Assembly: GCA_963677245.1 (NCBI GenBank)
Contig: OY781921.1
Span: forward strand, 4,402,001-4,466,000
Reading direction: 5' to 3'
Source: Saccharicrinis sp963677245
GTDB taxonomy: Bacteria > Bacteroidota > Bacteroidia > Bacteroidales > Marinilabiliaceae
Length of the DNA stretch: 64,000 nt
Below, piece after piece: positions 8,562 to 17,955 of the stretch. Each line of letters opens with the position of its first letter. The stretch's first letter is position 1. Both the position numbers and the translations under genes were made by a program. Under the pieces are notes generated by a model, which saw only the letters and a program-made list of their open reading frames with translations, was not told the DNA's origin and made no database searches.

Positions 8562-9977
8562 ATGAAATTTAAATATATAACAATACTAATTCTGGTCCTT
8601 GGGTTTGCGTTGCAAGGATGTGAAAGTTTTCTGGATATTTCTCCGGAAGACGATACGGTAGTTCTAGAAAAAGATGCACTAAAGACAAAAGGAGATCTTC
8701 AGGAACTTTTAAATGCCGGATATGATGTGGTTAATGGTTTCTACGGAGGAAGGTTTCAACGTACTTCTGAATTACTAGCAGATAATATGGAGTTAAAAAG
8801 TAGCATAACTGACGAGCTTGTAAATATTTATAAGCGTTATACAACAGGTTATTTTACTGATAATGAGAGTTACGAAGAAGCATATAGGTGTATCATGCGG
8901 GTTAATACTGTGATGGAGAACGTTGATAACGTTTCAGATATGGACGATGACACCAAAACAAGGATGATTGCAGAATCAAAGTTTCTGAGAGCAATAGCAC
9001 ATTTTGCAGTAGTTCGTTTATTCGCTCAGCCATATGGGTTTACTACTGATAATTCACATGCAGGTATTGTAATAAAAACCAATACAAAGGTGGAATTATT
9101 AGCACGAAGTACTGTAAAGGATGTGTATGATGCGATTATCAAAGATTTAAAGGATGCAGAAACTGATTTACCATTGGAAAATAGTAATGGAGTATATGCA
9201 ACACAGTGGGCTGCTAAAGCTGCTTTAGCAATGGTTTATTTTCAAATGCTTGATTATGAAAATGCATATGTAAAAGCTAATGATGTAATAACTAATGGAG
9301 GTTTTGTCTTTGATACAGATGTTAATCAAAGATTCCTTACGGAAAGCGAGGGAGATATACAACCAAGTAATGAAGGTATATTCTATTTAGCCTCAGATCC
9401 TGTAAGTGGGAAATCAGTTGGTGGTGATTTCGGAGTCTTTAGGTCAGATGGTACCAATAATCCAAATGTTAGAATTTCTTCAGATGTATACAAAAAAGAA
9501 ATAGTTACGAATGCAGGCGATTTAAGAGTGGATTCCTGGTATGAAGTAAAAAATCCTGGTGCAGATAATGAGTTTGTTGCATTGACAAAGTTTAATAGGG
9601 ACTATAATAATATTCCTGTTTTTTACTTAACCCAACAGATGTTGATAAGAGCAGAATCAGCTTTGTTAAAGAATTCTCCAGAAGTTTCAGTTGCTATTAC
9701 TGATGTAAATACAATTAGAGAAAGAGCATATGGAGATGCATCTAAAAACCTTCTTGAAGCTTCTGATGCATCTGTAGTTTTAGAGGCTGTTCGTAAAGAG
9801 TTTCGATTAGAATTAATGGGTGAAGGAATGCGATTACATAACCTAAAAAGGCGTGGAGCTGGAGGCGAAGAGAATGTTTTAGTACGTGGGGTTGAATGGG
9901 ACTATGTAGGTCTTGTTATTCAATTTGCAGCATCCGAACCAAACGAACTATTTGAAGCGAATCCAGAACCAAATTAA
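8562..9977 (+). CDS. susD: SusD-like starch-binding outer-membrane lipoprotein
   Basis: This 471-residue lipoprotein caps the SusC pore at the cell surface and binds the incoming glycan. The lipoprotein signal ends in ALQGC, and the mature protein starts CESFLDISPEDD, the usual SusD opening. Helical TPR-like segments and the RagB/SusD core follow, with the conserved C-terminal block EAVRKEFRLELMGEG and LHNLKRRG. I placed the start at the ATG at 8562 because it gives a clean signal peptide; an earlier in-frame ATG at 8535 lies inside the end of susC and adds a polar stretch. It forms a pair with the SusC gene just upstream. Confidence 0.95.
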   Translation: MKFKYITILILVLGFALQGCESFLDISPEDDTVVLEKDALKTKGDLQELLNAGYDVVNGFYGGRFQRTSELLADNMELKSSITDELVNIYKRYTTGYFTDNESYEEAYRCIMRVNTVMENVDNVSDMDDDTKTRMIAESKFLRAIAHFAVVRLFAQPYGFTTDNSHAGIVIKTNTKVELLARSTVKDVYDAIIKDLKDAETDLPLENSNGVYATQWAAKAALAMVYFQMLDYENAYVKANDVITNGGFVFDTDVNQRFLTESEGDIQPSNEGIFYLASDPVSGKSVGGDFGVFRSDGTNNPNVRISSDVYKKEIVTNAGDLRVDSWYEVKNPGADNEFVALTKFNRDYNNIPVFYLTQQMLIRAESALLKNSPEVSVAITDVNTIRERAYGDASKNLLEASDASVVLEAVRKEFRLELMGEGMRLHNLKRRGAGGEENVLVRGVEWDYVGLVIQFAASEPNELFEANPEPN

Positions 9978-9988
9978 AAATTAGACAC

Positions 9989-10483
9989 ATGAAAAAAATA
10001 TTAGTATACATCATTGCCCTAATCAGTATTGTAGCTTGTCAACCGGATGAAATACCATCAATTGGAGAGCCAACTGATTACAAACCTATGTTAACAGGAA
10101 CATGGCAAATTACAAGCTTTATTCAGGTTGATGTAGATGCAGAGTCTAAGAGCTTTCCAGCTTTTGCAACAGAAAAGGATTTAACCAATGTTTTTCCTGA
10201 ACACTCATATACTGATTTTAAAATCACTTTTAATGCAGATGGAACTTTTACTACAGAAATTGGAAGTTCATATATGGATTTAATGGCAAGTGGAAGTTGG
10301 TCTTTTGATGATGAGAAATACCCTTCAGCTATTATATTGGTAAATGGTGATGAAACTCAAACTATAGGTTTGGGTAGTTTAGCTGATGTTGTTCTTGGAA
10401 AAATGAGTTTTAAAGAGGAACGAAAGCAAAAGGATACGGGCAAGGTTAAAATTAGATATACCTATAACCTGGAGAAGAATTAG
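9989..10483 (+). CDS. DUF5004-like lipoprotein of the starch locus
   Basis: This 164-residue lipoprotein has a signal ending in SIVAC and a mature start CQPDEI, where acidic residues after the cysteine resemble the surface-export signal of Bacteroidota lipoproteins. The body reads LTGTWQITSF near residue 36, then a run of beta strands with FNADGTFTTEIG and GSWSFDDE, a lipocalin-like pattern that matches the DUF5004 family as I remember it. Its function is unknown. It lies 11 bases after susD and before a secreted protein and the SusE/F-like protein, so it is probably a surface accessory of starch uptake. Confidence 0.75.
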   Translation: MKKILVYIIALISIVACQPDEIPSIGEPTDYKPMLTGTWQITSFIQVDVDAESKSFPAFATEKDLTNVFPEHSYTDFKITFNADGTFTTEIGSSYMDLMASGSWSFDDEKYPSAIILVNGDETQTIGLGSLADVVLGKMSFKEERKQKDTGKVKIRYTYNLEKN

Positions 10484-10515
10484 TATCTGTTTAATTAAAC
10501 TTAAAAATATTACGC

Positions 10516-11391
10516 ATGAAAAGGTTATATATAATAAGTTGCTTCCTAATAATAGGACTGTATGCTTTGGGACAAGTACCAACGATTACAACAAGACCTT
10601 CTGAAATTGATGCACTTACTGAAAATGTTACATTTACTTTTGATGTAACAGGAACAGATGTAGAGGGACTTACGGATGTTTATATCTGGGCGTGGAGTCC
10701 TCAGCTAAATCCCTCAGAAATACTATTGGTTTATGATCAAGGAAGTCCAAGTTGGGGAAGTATTTCTAGTAATGCAAAATTGTCGCCAGTTGATGGTCAG
10801 TCAAATATTTTTGAAATAGTTCTTCCGTTAACAGTAACAAGAGGAGGGGTTGAAGTAACGTTTAACAATGTGGCAGAACTATTTGGAGTGGCAGATACAC
10901 CAGGTAAAATTAAAGAGTTTGGATTCTTACTCAGGTCTCAGGATGGTTCCAAACAAACCCCAGGAGATCTAGAATCAAAGGTTACATTGGTTCCTTTAGA
11001 GTTTGGAGAATCTTATTTCCGGGTATTTCCTGCTAAAGTATCGAACAAAGACGTTGTCAGTACTTATGTAAATTTAAATCTTATTGATGAGTTAGATGAA
11101 GAAGACTATAAACTATTAGCGTGTGTATCATTTACTGCTGATATCAGTTTAAAAGATGCTAGTGGTGAGGATATTCTTGTTTTAGAGGGGGTTTCTACAG
11201 TAAGTGAGCGCGATATGGAATATGCTGTTACTTTTATTCCGGCTAGGTTAGGCGAGTTTCCCGATGGAAAGTCAATTGATGATGTAGTCTCATGTTCAAT
11301 CCTATTTAAAGGTCAATTGAAAATATCCGAATCAGAAACTGAAGAAGTAGAATCATCAATTTTTGAAATTGAATTTCAGGATTTAGAATAA
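10516..11391 (+). CDS. Secreted protein with amylase N-terminal-like domain, function unknown
   Basis: This 291-residue protein has a signal peptide ending near residue 20 (ALGQ) with no lipobox, so it is exported to the periplasm or beyond. I do not recognise a named family. Residues about 25-150 resemble the N-terminus of the large amylase at 15102: both share a D-V/I-Y strand, an SxxW segment, F/Y-GV-x-D, and a block FGFLLRSQDGSKQT here against LAFVFRSADGSQTG there. The second half (about 155-290) is another beta-rich domain. A carbohydrate-binding role in starch capture is a reasonable guess. It sits 32 bases after the DUF5004-like gene within the operon. Confidence 0.7.
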   Translation: MKRLYIISCFLIIGLYALGQVPTITTRPSEIDALTENVTFTFDVTGTDVEGLTDVYIWAWSPQLNPSEILLVYDQGSPSWGSISSNAKLSPVDGQSNIFEIVLPLTVTRGGVEVTFNNVAELFGVADTPGKIKEFGFLLRSQDGSKQTPGDLESKVTLVPLEFGESYFRVFPAKVSNKDVVSTYVNLNLIDELDEEDYKLLACVSFTADISLKDASGEDILVLEGVSTVSERDMEYAVTFIPARLGEFPDGKSIDDVVSCSILFKGQLKISESETEEVESSIFEIEFQDLE

Positions 11392-11420
11392 GCTATCATT
11401 TAAGCATAAAATCGTTTATT

Positions 11421-13136
11421 ATGAAAAAAATAATTAATATAATTTTTCCATTTCTTCTTATAACAGGATTATTTTCATGTGCAGAAGATGTGGGGGATTT
11501 TACAGTGTATGGAGAAGCAATTACTAATTTTGAACTTGACTCTCCAAGCCCCAATGATACCATAATTATTAACACGGGAACAAGCGACGAGCTTATTGAT
11601 TTTAGCTGGGATGAAGCTACATCAGGTCTAGGTGCAGATGTAATATATAGTGTGTTAATAGATGAAATAGGAGGTGACTTTACTACTCCACTATTAACGA
11701 AAAAATCAAATTCAGAAGGAAATTTAGCTGTTGTATCAGTAACTTTTGGTGAATTAAAAGCACTTTATGACCAGGTTGTACAAGAAGGAGAAAGTGTTGC
11801 AAATGTAATTTGGACAGTAAAAGCAGAGAACGGTTCTCCTAATGAAATTAAGGCTCAGACCGCTCAGTTGTTAAATTTAAAATTAGGTACTGATGGGATT
11901 TCCAATTTTAACCTGACTTCTCCTTTAAATAACAGTCTTATTAAGTTGGATGGAGAAACTCCTGATGAAACATTTGTTTTTAGCTGGGAAGAAGCATCAG
12001 CAACATCTATGTCGGATGTATTGTATAAATTGGTATTCGATGATATAGATGGTGATTTTAGTGATCCATTATTAAGTATAATGTCTGATAATGATGGGTT
12101 AAGCAGTGAAGTGTCATTGTCGTTTACAGATTGGAAAACCTTATTTGAAGGTAATGGAATGAAGGATGGAGCTTTCAAATGGACTGTCATAGCTGTAAGT
12201 AATGAGTTTGAATGGCAAAAACAAGAAGCCGTATTTTACCTGGAGTTTGTAAGTTGGGCTAACCCAATTTATATAGTTGGTTCAGGAACCGAGGTTGGTT
12301 GGAATATTGATGAAGCATTGGAAGTTTCATTTGTAAGTCCAAATCTTTGGACAGGGGTTTATACGCTTATCAATGGACAGGAGTTTAAGTTCTTCCCTGA
12401 AAAAGGAAGTTGGGATAATGGAATAGGTTCTGATAGGTTTACAAACTTTATGGGTTGTACCGAGAAAGCCGATGGAAACTTTATTGTGAATACAGGTGCA
12501 GATGGAGAATATGTGGTAACTGTCGACCTTAACTCAGGAACAATTTCTGTTTTCGAAGCTCCTTATTTAGTCGGAGGATCTACTGTAGTTGATTGGAATA
12601 CAGACAATGCTTATCCTTTAGTTAGAACAGGAAAAGGCGTTTTTGAAACTTTTGAGTATATAACAACTGATGGATGGGGCTTTAAGTTATTACCAACAAA
12701 AGGTTGGGATGGAGATTATGGAGCAAGTGCTACGACAGAAGGACTTTTAGCTCAGGATGGTGAAAATAATATTACAGTTCCTCAGGATGGATTCTACCAT
12801 GTAAAAGCGGATTATAATAACATGACCTATAAAGTAACAGAGGTAACTTGGGGTATTATTGGAAGCGCAACGCCTGGTGGCTGGGACACTGATACCAATA
12901 TGACCTTTACAGGTTCAGGTAAAGGTGATTATACCTGGACCGGAAATATTTCACTGACCGATGGAGAAATTAAATTTAGAGCTAATGATGGTTGGGATAT
13001 TAACTTAGGTGATACTGATGCTGATGGTAGTCTTGAACCAGGAGGTACAAATATTAGCGTGAGTGCTGGTAGTTATACGGTGCTAATGGTTCTTGATCCA
13101 GTCGCGGGATGGAGTTATACATTAACAGCTAATTAA
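11421..13136 (+). CDS. SusE/SusF-like starch-binding lipoprotein
   Basis: This 571-residue lipoprotein has a signal ending in LFSC and a mature start CAEDVGD, whose acidic residues suit surface display. Two related N-terminal SusE-type domains (about 35-155 and 160-275) both contain the pattern F-x-L-x-S-P followed by FSW-E/D-EA. Three C-terminal starch-binding modules begin near residues 282, 381 and 476 with IYIVGSGTEVGWN, PYLVGGSTVVDWN and WGIIGSATPGGWD, and each carries aromatic residues typical of SusE/F glycan sites. It probably holds starch or maltodextrin at the surface for SusCD. It ends the first part of the operon and is followed by a hairpin terminator. Confidence 0.92.
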   Translation: MKKIINIIFPFLLITGLFSCAEDVGDFTVYGEAITNFELDSPSPNDTIIINTGTSDELIDFSWDEATSGLGADVIYSVLIDEIGGDFTTPLLTKKSNSEGNLAVVSVTFGELKALYDQVVQEGESVANVIWTVKAENGSPNEIKAQTAQLLNLKLGTDGISNFNLTSPLNNSLIKLDGETPDETFVFSWEEASATSMSDVLYKLVFDDIDGDFSDPLLSIMSDNDGLSSEVSLSFTDWKTLFEGNGMKDGAFKWTVIAVSNEFEWQKQEAVFYLEFVSWANPIYIVGSGTEVGWNIDEALEVSFVSPNLWTGVYTLINGQEFKFFPEKGSWDNGIGSDRFTNFMGCTEKADGNFIVNTGADGEYVVTVDLNSGTISVFEAPYLVGGSTVVDWNTDNAYPLVRTGKGVFETFEYITTDGWGFKLLPTKGWDGDYGASATTEGLLAQDGENNITVPQDGFYHVKADYNNMTYKVTEVTWGIIGSATPGGWDTDTNMTFTGSGKGDYTWTGNISLTDGEIKFRANDGWDINLGDTDADGSLEPGGTNISVSAGSYTVLMVLDPVAGWSYTLTAN

Positions 13137-13147
13137 TAATTTTTAAG

Positions 13148-13174
13148 AGGGTTGTGTTGTGCAACCCTTTTTTT
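13148..13174 (+). terminator. Intrinsic terminator inside the starch operon
   Basis: AGGGTTG at 13148-13154 pairs with CAACCCT at 13162-13168 around a seven-base loop, followed by a T run. It lies between the SusE/F-like gene and the GH13 lipoprotein gene, so it would reduce or stop transcription of the amylases from the susC promoter. Confidence 0.8.
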
Positions 13175-13203
13175 CTTCTTTTAAAATAATTCTTTTGGCT
13201 GAT

Positions 13204-15048
13204 ATGCGATTAATTCATTTTTTTATCTTGATCTCATTGGTTTTTGCGTCATGTAAAAATCAGACTACAATTCAAAACAAGACCACACATCCTCCCACTT
13301 GGGCTAAAGATGTAATATGGTATCAAATTTTTGTGGAGCGATTTTATAATGGAGATACGCTTAACGACCCAACTCCGGAAACGATGTTTGCAGCATCTAA
13401 TTTTAGAGAAACTCCTAATGATTGGGAAATAACACCCTGGACAAGCGATTGGTATACAGAAGATGATTGGGCTAAAGAAACAGGATTAGATTTTTATGGA
13501 AATCTTCAAATGCGCAGATATGGAGGTGACTTGCAAGGTGTTTTAAATAAGCTGAACTATCTTCAGGATTTAGGAATTACAGCTATTTATTTTAATCCAT
13601 TAAATGATGCTCCTTCGTTACATAAGTACGATGCGCAGAATTACAGGCATATTGATGTAAATTTTGGTCCTGATCCTTATGGGGATATTGAGGTTATAAA
13701 AAATGAAAATCCGGTTGATCCATCTACCTGGAAATGGACCTCTGCAGATAAGTTGTTTCTAAAGGTTGTAGAAGAAGCACATAAAAGAAATATTCGCGTG
13801 GTATTGGATTATTCCTGGAATCATACCGGAGTCGAATTTTGGGCATGGAAGGATATTGTTAAGCATCAGGAAAAATCTAAATACAAAGATTGGTATATTA
13901 TTAAATCGTTTGATGATCCCAAAACAGCTGAAAATGAATTTGAATATGAAGGTTGGTTGAATATTTCGAGTTTGCCAGCCCTTAAAAAAGTAAATGCTCC
14001 GGCCGATCACAAACCAGGTCATCCATACGAGGGCAATTTACATCCAGAAGTAAAAAAGCACGTATTTGCTGTTACAAAAAGGTGGTTGGCACCGGATGGA
14101 GATGTGAGTAAAGGAATTGACGGTTATCGTTTAGATGTGGCTGATCATATTCCAATGGGATTCTGGCGTGATTACCATGATTTTGTCAAATCCATCAATC
14201 CGGAAGCTTATTTGGTTGGAGAAATATGGTGGGAAGAATGGCCGGACAAATTAATGAATCCGGTACCTTATGTAAATGGAGATGTTTTCGATGCTGTTAT
14301 GCATTATCAGGTTTATCGTCCTGCCCGTTACTTTTTTGCTAAAACAGATTTTGAAATTGATGCCAGCCAGTTTGTAGATAGCTTAAAGTATCAATGGTCG
14401 AGGTTAAGTGATAAAACAGCAAAAGCCATGATGAATGTTGCGGCAACACATGATTCTCCAAGGTTGTTAACTTCATTTGCCAATTCAGGTAAATATAAAT
14501 TCAGAGCAAAACCCAATGATGATACTACATACATTACTGGGAAACCGGGAAAAGAGACATATCAACGACTAAAATTGTATCTGATTCATCAGTTTACATC
14601 TATTGGTGCTCCACACATTTGGAATGGAGATGAAATGGGAATGTGGGGTGCAGACGATCCGGATTGTAGAAAACCTTTATGGTGGTCAGAATATTCATTT
14701 GAACCTGAGAATAAAAATAATATTCAGCAACAAGAACCTGTATATGATTCAGTTGGGTTTGATAAAGAATTATATGATTTCTATAAAAAGTTGATTAAAC
14801 TTAGAAATAATAATTCTGTTTTGGTTGATGGAGAAATAGTGTTTGTTGAAGCCAAAGAGAAATTGTTGGTGTATAAAAGAGTGAATGATTCAAATGGAAT
14901 ATGGGTGTTGTTAAATGTAGGTGATGAAGAGGCAGATTATGAATTTACAAGCAAAATGAGGTTTACAAACTTGTTGACTGATGCTGAATTTAAAGGCGGT
15001 AGTGTAACTATTCCTCCATTAACTGGACTTGTATTTTCTGCCAAATAA
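13204..15048 (+). CDS. GH13 alpha-amylase lipoprotein
   Basis: This 614-residue lipoprotein hydrolyses alpha-1,4 glucan bonds. Its signal ends in VFASC and the mature protein starts CKNQTT, with no acidic residues, so a periplasm-facing anchor is more likely than the surface. The GH13 barrel begins at VIWYQIFVERFYNGD. The catalytic triad is visible as Asp311 in GYRLDVADH, Glu340 in LVGEIWW and Asp417 in ATHDSPR. A short beta domain closes the protein. The ATG at 13204 is chosen because an earlier in-frame ATG at 13159 lies in the terminator hairpin and precedes no signal peptide. It is probably the counterpart of Bacteroides SusA, trimming imported maltodextrins to maltose and glucose. Confidence 0.92.
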   Translation: MRLIHFFILISLVFASCKNQTTIQNKTTHPPTWAKDVIWYQIFVERFYNGDTLNDPTPETMFAASNFRETPNDWEITPWTSDWYTEDDWAKETGLDFYGNLQMRRYGGDLQGVLNKLNYLQDLGITAIYFNPLNDAPSLHKYDAQNYRHIDVNFGPDPYGDIEVIKNENPVDPSTWKWTSADKLFLKVVEEAHKRNIRVVLDYSWNHTGVEFWAWKDIVKHQEKSKYKDWYIIKSFDDPKTAENEFEYEGWLNISSLPALKKVNAPADHKPGHPYEGNLHPEVKKHVFAVTKRWLAPDGDVSKGIDGYRLDVADHIPMGFWRDYHDFVKSINPEAYLVGEIWWEEWPDKLMNPVPYVNGDVFDAVMHYQVYRPARYFFAKTDFEIDASQFVDSLKYQWSRLSDKTAKAMMNVAATHDSPRLLTSFANSGKYKFRAKPNDDTTYITGKPGKETYQRLKLYLIHQFTSIGAPHIWNGDEMGMWGADDPDCRKPLWWSEYSFEPENKNNIQQQEPVYDSVGFDKELYDFYKKLIKLRNNNSVLVDGEIVFVEAKEKLLVYKRVNDSNGIWVLLNVGDEEADYEFTSKMRFTNLLTDAEFKGGSVTIPPLTGLVFSAK

Positions 15049-15101
15049 ATTAACCAGCCAACACACTTAATTTCATCATACCTATTTTAATTAAAAATAA
15101 A

Positions 15102-17894
15102 ATGAAGAGGACTTTATTCATATTAATTATATTAAAAATAAGCTTCTTACTGGAAGCGCAGGTCATCAGTGCTGATCCTGTTATGCCTGTGGACGATCAG
15201 CCTGTAACTATAACATTTAATGCAGCAGAAGGAAGTGCCGGATTGGAAGGTTACACCGGGGATATTTATGCACATACAGGCGTTATTACTTCGGAAAGCA
15301 CAGGTTCGTCTGACTGGAGATATGTGAAAGCAGAATGGGGTGAGAATATTACAGCATGTAAATTGACATCTATTGGAAATGATATGTATACCCTGGATAT
15401 TCAACCTTCCATAAGAGAATTTTACGGAGTACCAGATGGAGAAAAAATAGAACAGCTGGCATTTGTATTTAGAAGTGCAGATGGAAGTCAGACAGGTAAA
15501 ACTTCATCAGGAGGTGATATATTTCAAACAATAACTACAGCAGACTTAACAGTTACTTTTAATTTACCAAAAGAACTGGCTGTATATCAGACAGGATCAG
15601 AAGTGCAAGTATCCATTATTGCTACAAATGCTTCTGAAATTAGTGTTTATTTGGATGAAGCAGAGGTTGCAACGGGGTCAGGCAATTCTTTGCAAGCTTC
15701 TTTTTTTGCAGGCAATGTAGGTAAATATACTTTAAAAGCGATTGCTTCAGATGGAAGTAATTCTGTTGAGCAATCCATTGATTTTTATGTAAGAAGTGAG
15801 GTTGTTGAAGAAATGATGCCAGCTGGATTAAAAAGAGGTGTTAATATTAGAGATGACCAAAGTGTTACTATGGTTCTGTTTGCTCCATATAAAGAATTTG
15901 TTTACGTTATTGGAGAGTTTAATAATTGGCTTCCTGATGACAATTATTTAATGAAAAAAGATGGAGATTATTTTTGGTTAACCATTGATGGCTTGGATAA
16001 AGATACAGAATATGCATTTCAGTTTTTCATTGATGGAGAAATAAGAATTGCAGATCCATATACAAACAAAACCTTAGATCCGGATGATCAATATATCTCA
16101 AATAATGTATATCCAGATCTAAAAGATTATCCTAGTGGCTTAACAGAACATGTGGCTTCACTTTTTAAAATTAACAAAGAAATATATAATTGGAATATAA
16201 CCGAATTTTCGAATCCGGAAGTGAATAAACTCATTATTTATGAGTTACATATCAGAGATTTTACTGCAAATGGTGATATTAAAACAGTAAAAGATTCTAT
16301 AGCTTATTTAAAGAGGTTGGGAGTAACTGCTATTGAGTTAATGCCTTTTAATGAGTTTGAAGGAAACGATAGTTGGGGTTATAATCCTTCATTTTATTTC
16401 GCACCAGATAAAGCTTACGGAACCGAAAATAATTATAAGGAGTTTATCGATGTTTGTCATCAAAATGGAATAGCTGTAATCATGGATATGGTTCTCAACC
16501 ATTCTTTCGGTCAATCTCCTTTTGCCAGAATGTATTTAGATGGTGGAAAGCCTGCAGAGAATAATCCGTGGTATAATCGAGATTCTAATATTGAAAATAG
16601 TGGTTTAAGTTGGGGGTATGATTTTAACCATGAAAGTGAACATACAAAGGAGCTCGTGGATAGTATTTGTTCTTTTTGGATCAATGAGTTTAAAGTAGAT
16701 GGTTACCGTTTTGATTTTACAAAAGGATTTTCGAATACACCTTTTACAGTAGCTTCTGATGAGTGGGCAAATGGTCCAGATCCTGCTCGAGTTGCTATAT
16801 TAAAAAGAATGGCCGATGAAATATGGAATAGAAAACAGGATGCCATTATAGCCTTCGAACATTTGGCAGATAACGTTGAGGAAAAAGAATTAGCCAATTA
16901 CGGTATTTTGCTTTGGGGAAATCACAATCATAATTTTAATGAAGCAACTATGGGATATAATGAAAGTGGTAAATCTGATTTTTCATGGGCATCATATAAA
17001 AATAGAGAGTGGAACAATCCACATATTATTAATTATATGGAGAGTCATGATGAAGAACGAATTATGTTTAAGAATTTGACTTATGGAGCATCAACAGCAG
17101 GTTATGATATAACTAAATTAAAAACAGCTTTAAAAAGGACAGAAGCGGCTGCTGTATTTTTAATGTCTATACCGGGGCCTAAAATGGTCTGGCAATTTGG
17201 CGAGTTAGGATATGATTATAGTATTAATACTTGTACTGATGGGACTATTGATGATGCTTGTCGAACAGGGAGAAAACCTATTGTATGGGAATATCAGGAA
17301 GAAGTAAATCGATTATCGTTATTTGATACGTACAAAACTATTATTGATCTTAAAAAAGAGGAACCAGTATTTTCAACGGAAGATTTTGATATGAATGTTT
17401 GGTCTGGCGTTAAAAATATAAGCTTAAATTATGAGGGATCAGATGTTCGCTTAGTTGGTAATTTTAACCTGACTTCTCAATCTGTAGTTCCGGGATTTAG
17501 TTCAACTGGCTATTGGTACAATCATTTTAAAGGCGATAGTGTTAATGTAACGGATTTGAATATGCAGTATTCTCTTGAAGCAGGAGAGTTTGCCTTGCTT
17601 ACTCAAAGAAAGTTAAAAGGTTTTATGCCTCATACGGGATTAGGAGATCCATTGTATTTTAAAGATGCTTCTATTTCGCCTAATCCGGCAACATCTGAGC
17701 TCTTTATACAAACCGGTGATAAACCTTTTATGGGTTTTTATGTGATGGGTGTAACAGGTGAAGTTATTTCAACTACCTGGGAGACTTCTTATTCTTCAAC
17801 AATTCAGATAGAGCATCTGTCACCGGGTGTTTACTTTCTGGTTTTGAAAGGAGAAAATAATGTACAAAGAGTATTTAAGTTTATTAAACGGTAG
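15102..17894 (+). CDS. Secreted GH13 amylase/pullulanase-like enzyme with type IX sorting domain
   Basis: This 930-residue enzyme is exported by Sec (signal ends near LLEAQ) and then by the type IX system, as shown by the C-terminal domain from about residue 855 (SISPNPATSELF, LSPGVYFLVL, VFKFIKR). Residues 20-145 are a beta domain shared with the protein at 10516, followed by an immunoglobulin-like module (about 150-225), a CBM48-like early set domain (about 245-330, VYVIGEFNNWLP), and the GH13 barrel from about 370. Catalytic residues are Asp538 in GYRFDFTKG, Glu586 in AFEHLAD and Asp650 in ESHDEER. It most likely acts on starch at the surface or outside the cell. The CBM48 leaves room for a debranching activity. 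Confidence 0.93.
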   Translation: MKRTLFILIILKISFLLEAQVISADPVMPVDDQPVTITFNAAEGSAGLEGYTGDIYAHTGVITSESTGSSDWRYVKAEWGENITACKLTSIGNDMYTLDIQPSIREFYGVPDGEKIEQLAFVFRSADGSQTGKTSSGGDIFQTITTADLTVTFNLPKELAVYQTGSEVQVSIIATNASEISVYLDEAEVATGSGNSLQASFFAGNVGKYTLKAIASDGSNSVEQSIDFYVRSEVVEEMMPAGLKRGVNIRDDQSVTMVLFAPYKEFVYVIGEFNNWLPDDNYLMKKDGDYFWLTIDGLDKDTEYAFQFFIDGEIRIADPYTNKTLDPDDQYISNNVYPDLKDYPSGLTEHVASLFKINKEIYNWNITEFSNPEVNKLIIYELHIRDFTANGDIKTVKDSIAYLKRLGVTAIELMPFNEFEGNDSWGYNPSFYFAPDKAYGTENNYKEFIDVCHQNGIAVIMDMVLNHSFGQSPFARMYLDGGKPAENNPWYNRDSNIENSGLSWGYDFNHESEHTKELVDSICSFWINEFKVDGYRFDFTKGFSNTPFTVASDEWANGPDPARVAILKRMADEIWNRKQDAIIAFEHLADNVEEKELANYGILLWGNHNHNFNEATMGYNESGKSDFSWASYKNREWNNPHIINYMESHDEERIMFKNLTYGASTAGYDITKLKTALKRTEAAAVFLMSIPGPKMVWQFGELGYDYSINTCTDGTIDDACRTGRKPIVWEYQEEVNRLSLFDTYKTIIDLKKEEPVFSTEDFDMNVWSGVKNISLNYEGSDVRLVGNFNLTSQSVVPGFSSTGYWYNHFKGDSVNVTDLNMQYSLEAGEFALLTQRKLKGFMPHTGLGDPLYFKDASISPNPATSELFIQTGDKPFMGFYVMGVTGEVISTTWETSYSSTIQIEHLSPGVYFLVLKGENNVQRVFKFIKR

Positions 17895-17916
17895 AATAAA
17901 ATACTAAATGAATAAC

Positions 17917-17955
17917 AAATAATCCCGATTTCAATTGACTTTGGGATTATTTTCC
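17917..17955. terminator. Bidirectional terminator between amylase and sugar transferase genes
   Basis: The 10-base arm at 17917-17926 pairs perfectly with 17943-17952 around a 16-base loop. A-rich sequence precedes and T-rich sequence follows, so it can serve both convergent genes. It overlaps the sugar transferase stop codon at 17947. Confidence 0.7.

Noticed and set aside
13159..13203. Longer N-terminus for the GH13 lipoprotein
   Set aside because: The earlier ATG is inside the terminator hairpin, and the lipoprotein signal begins at 13204.
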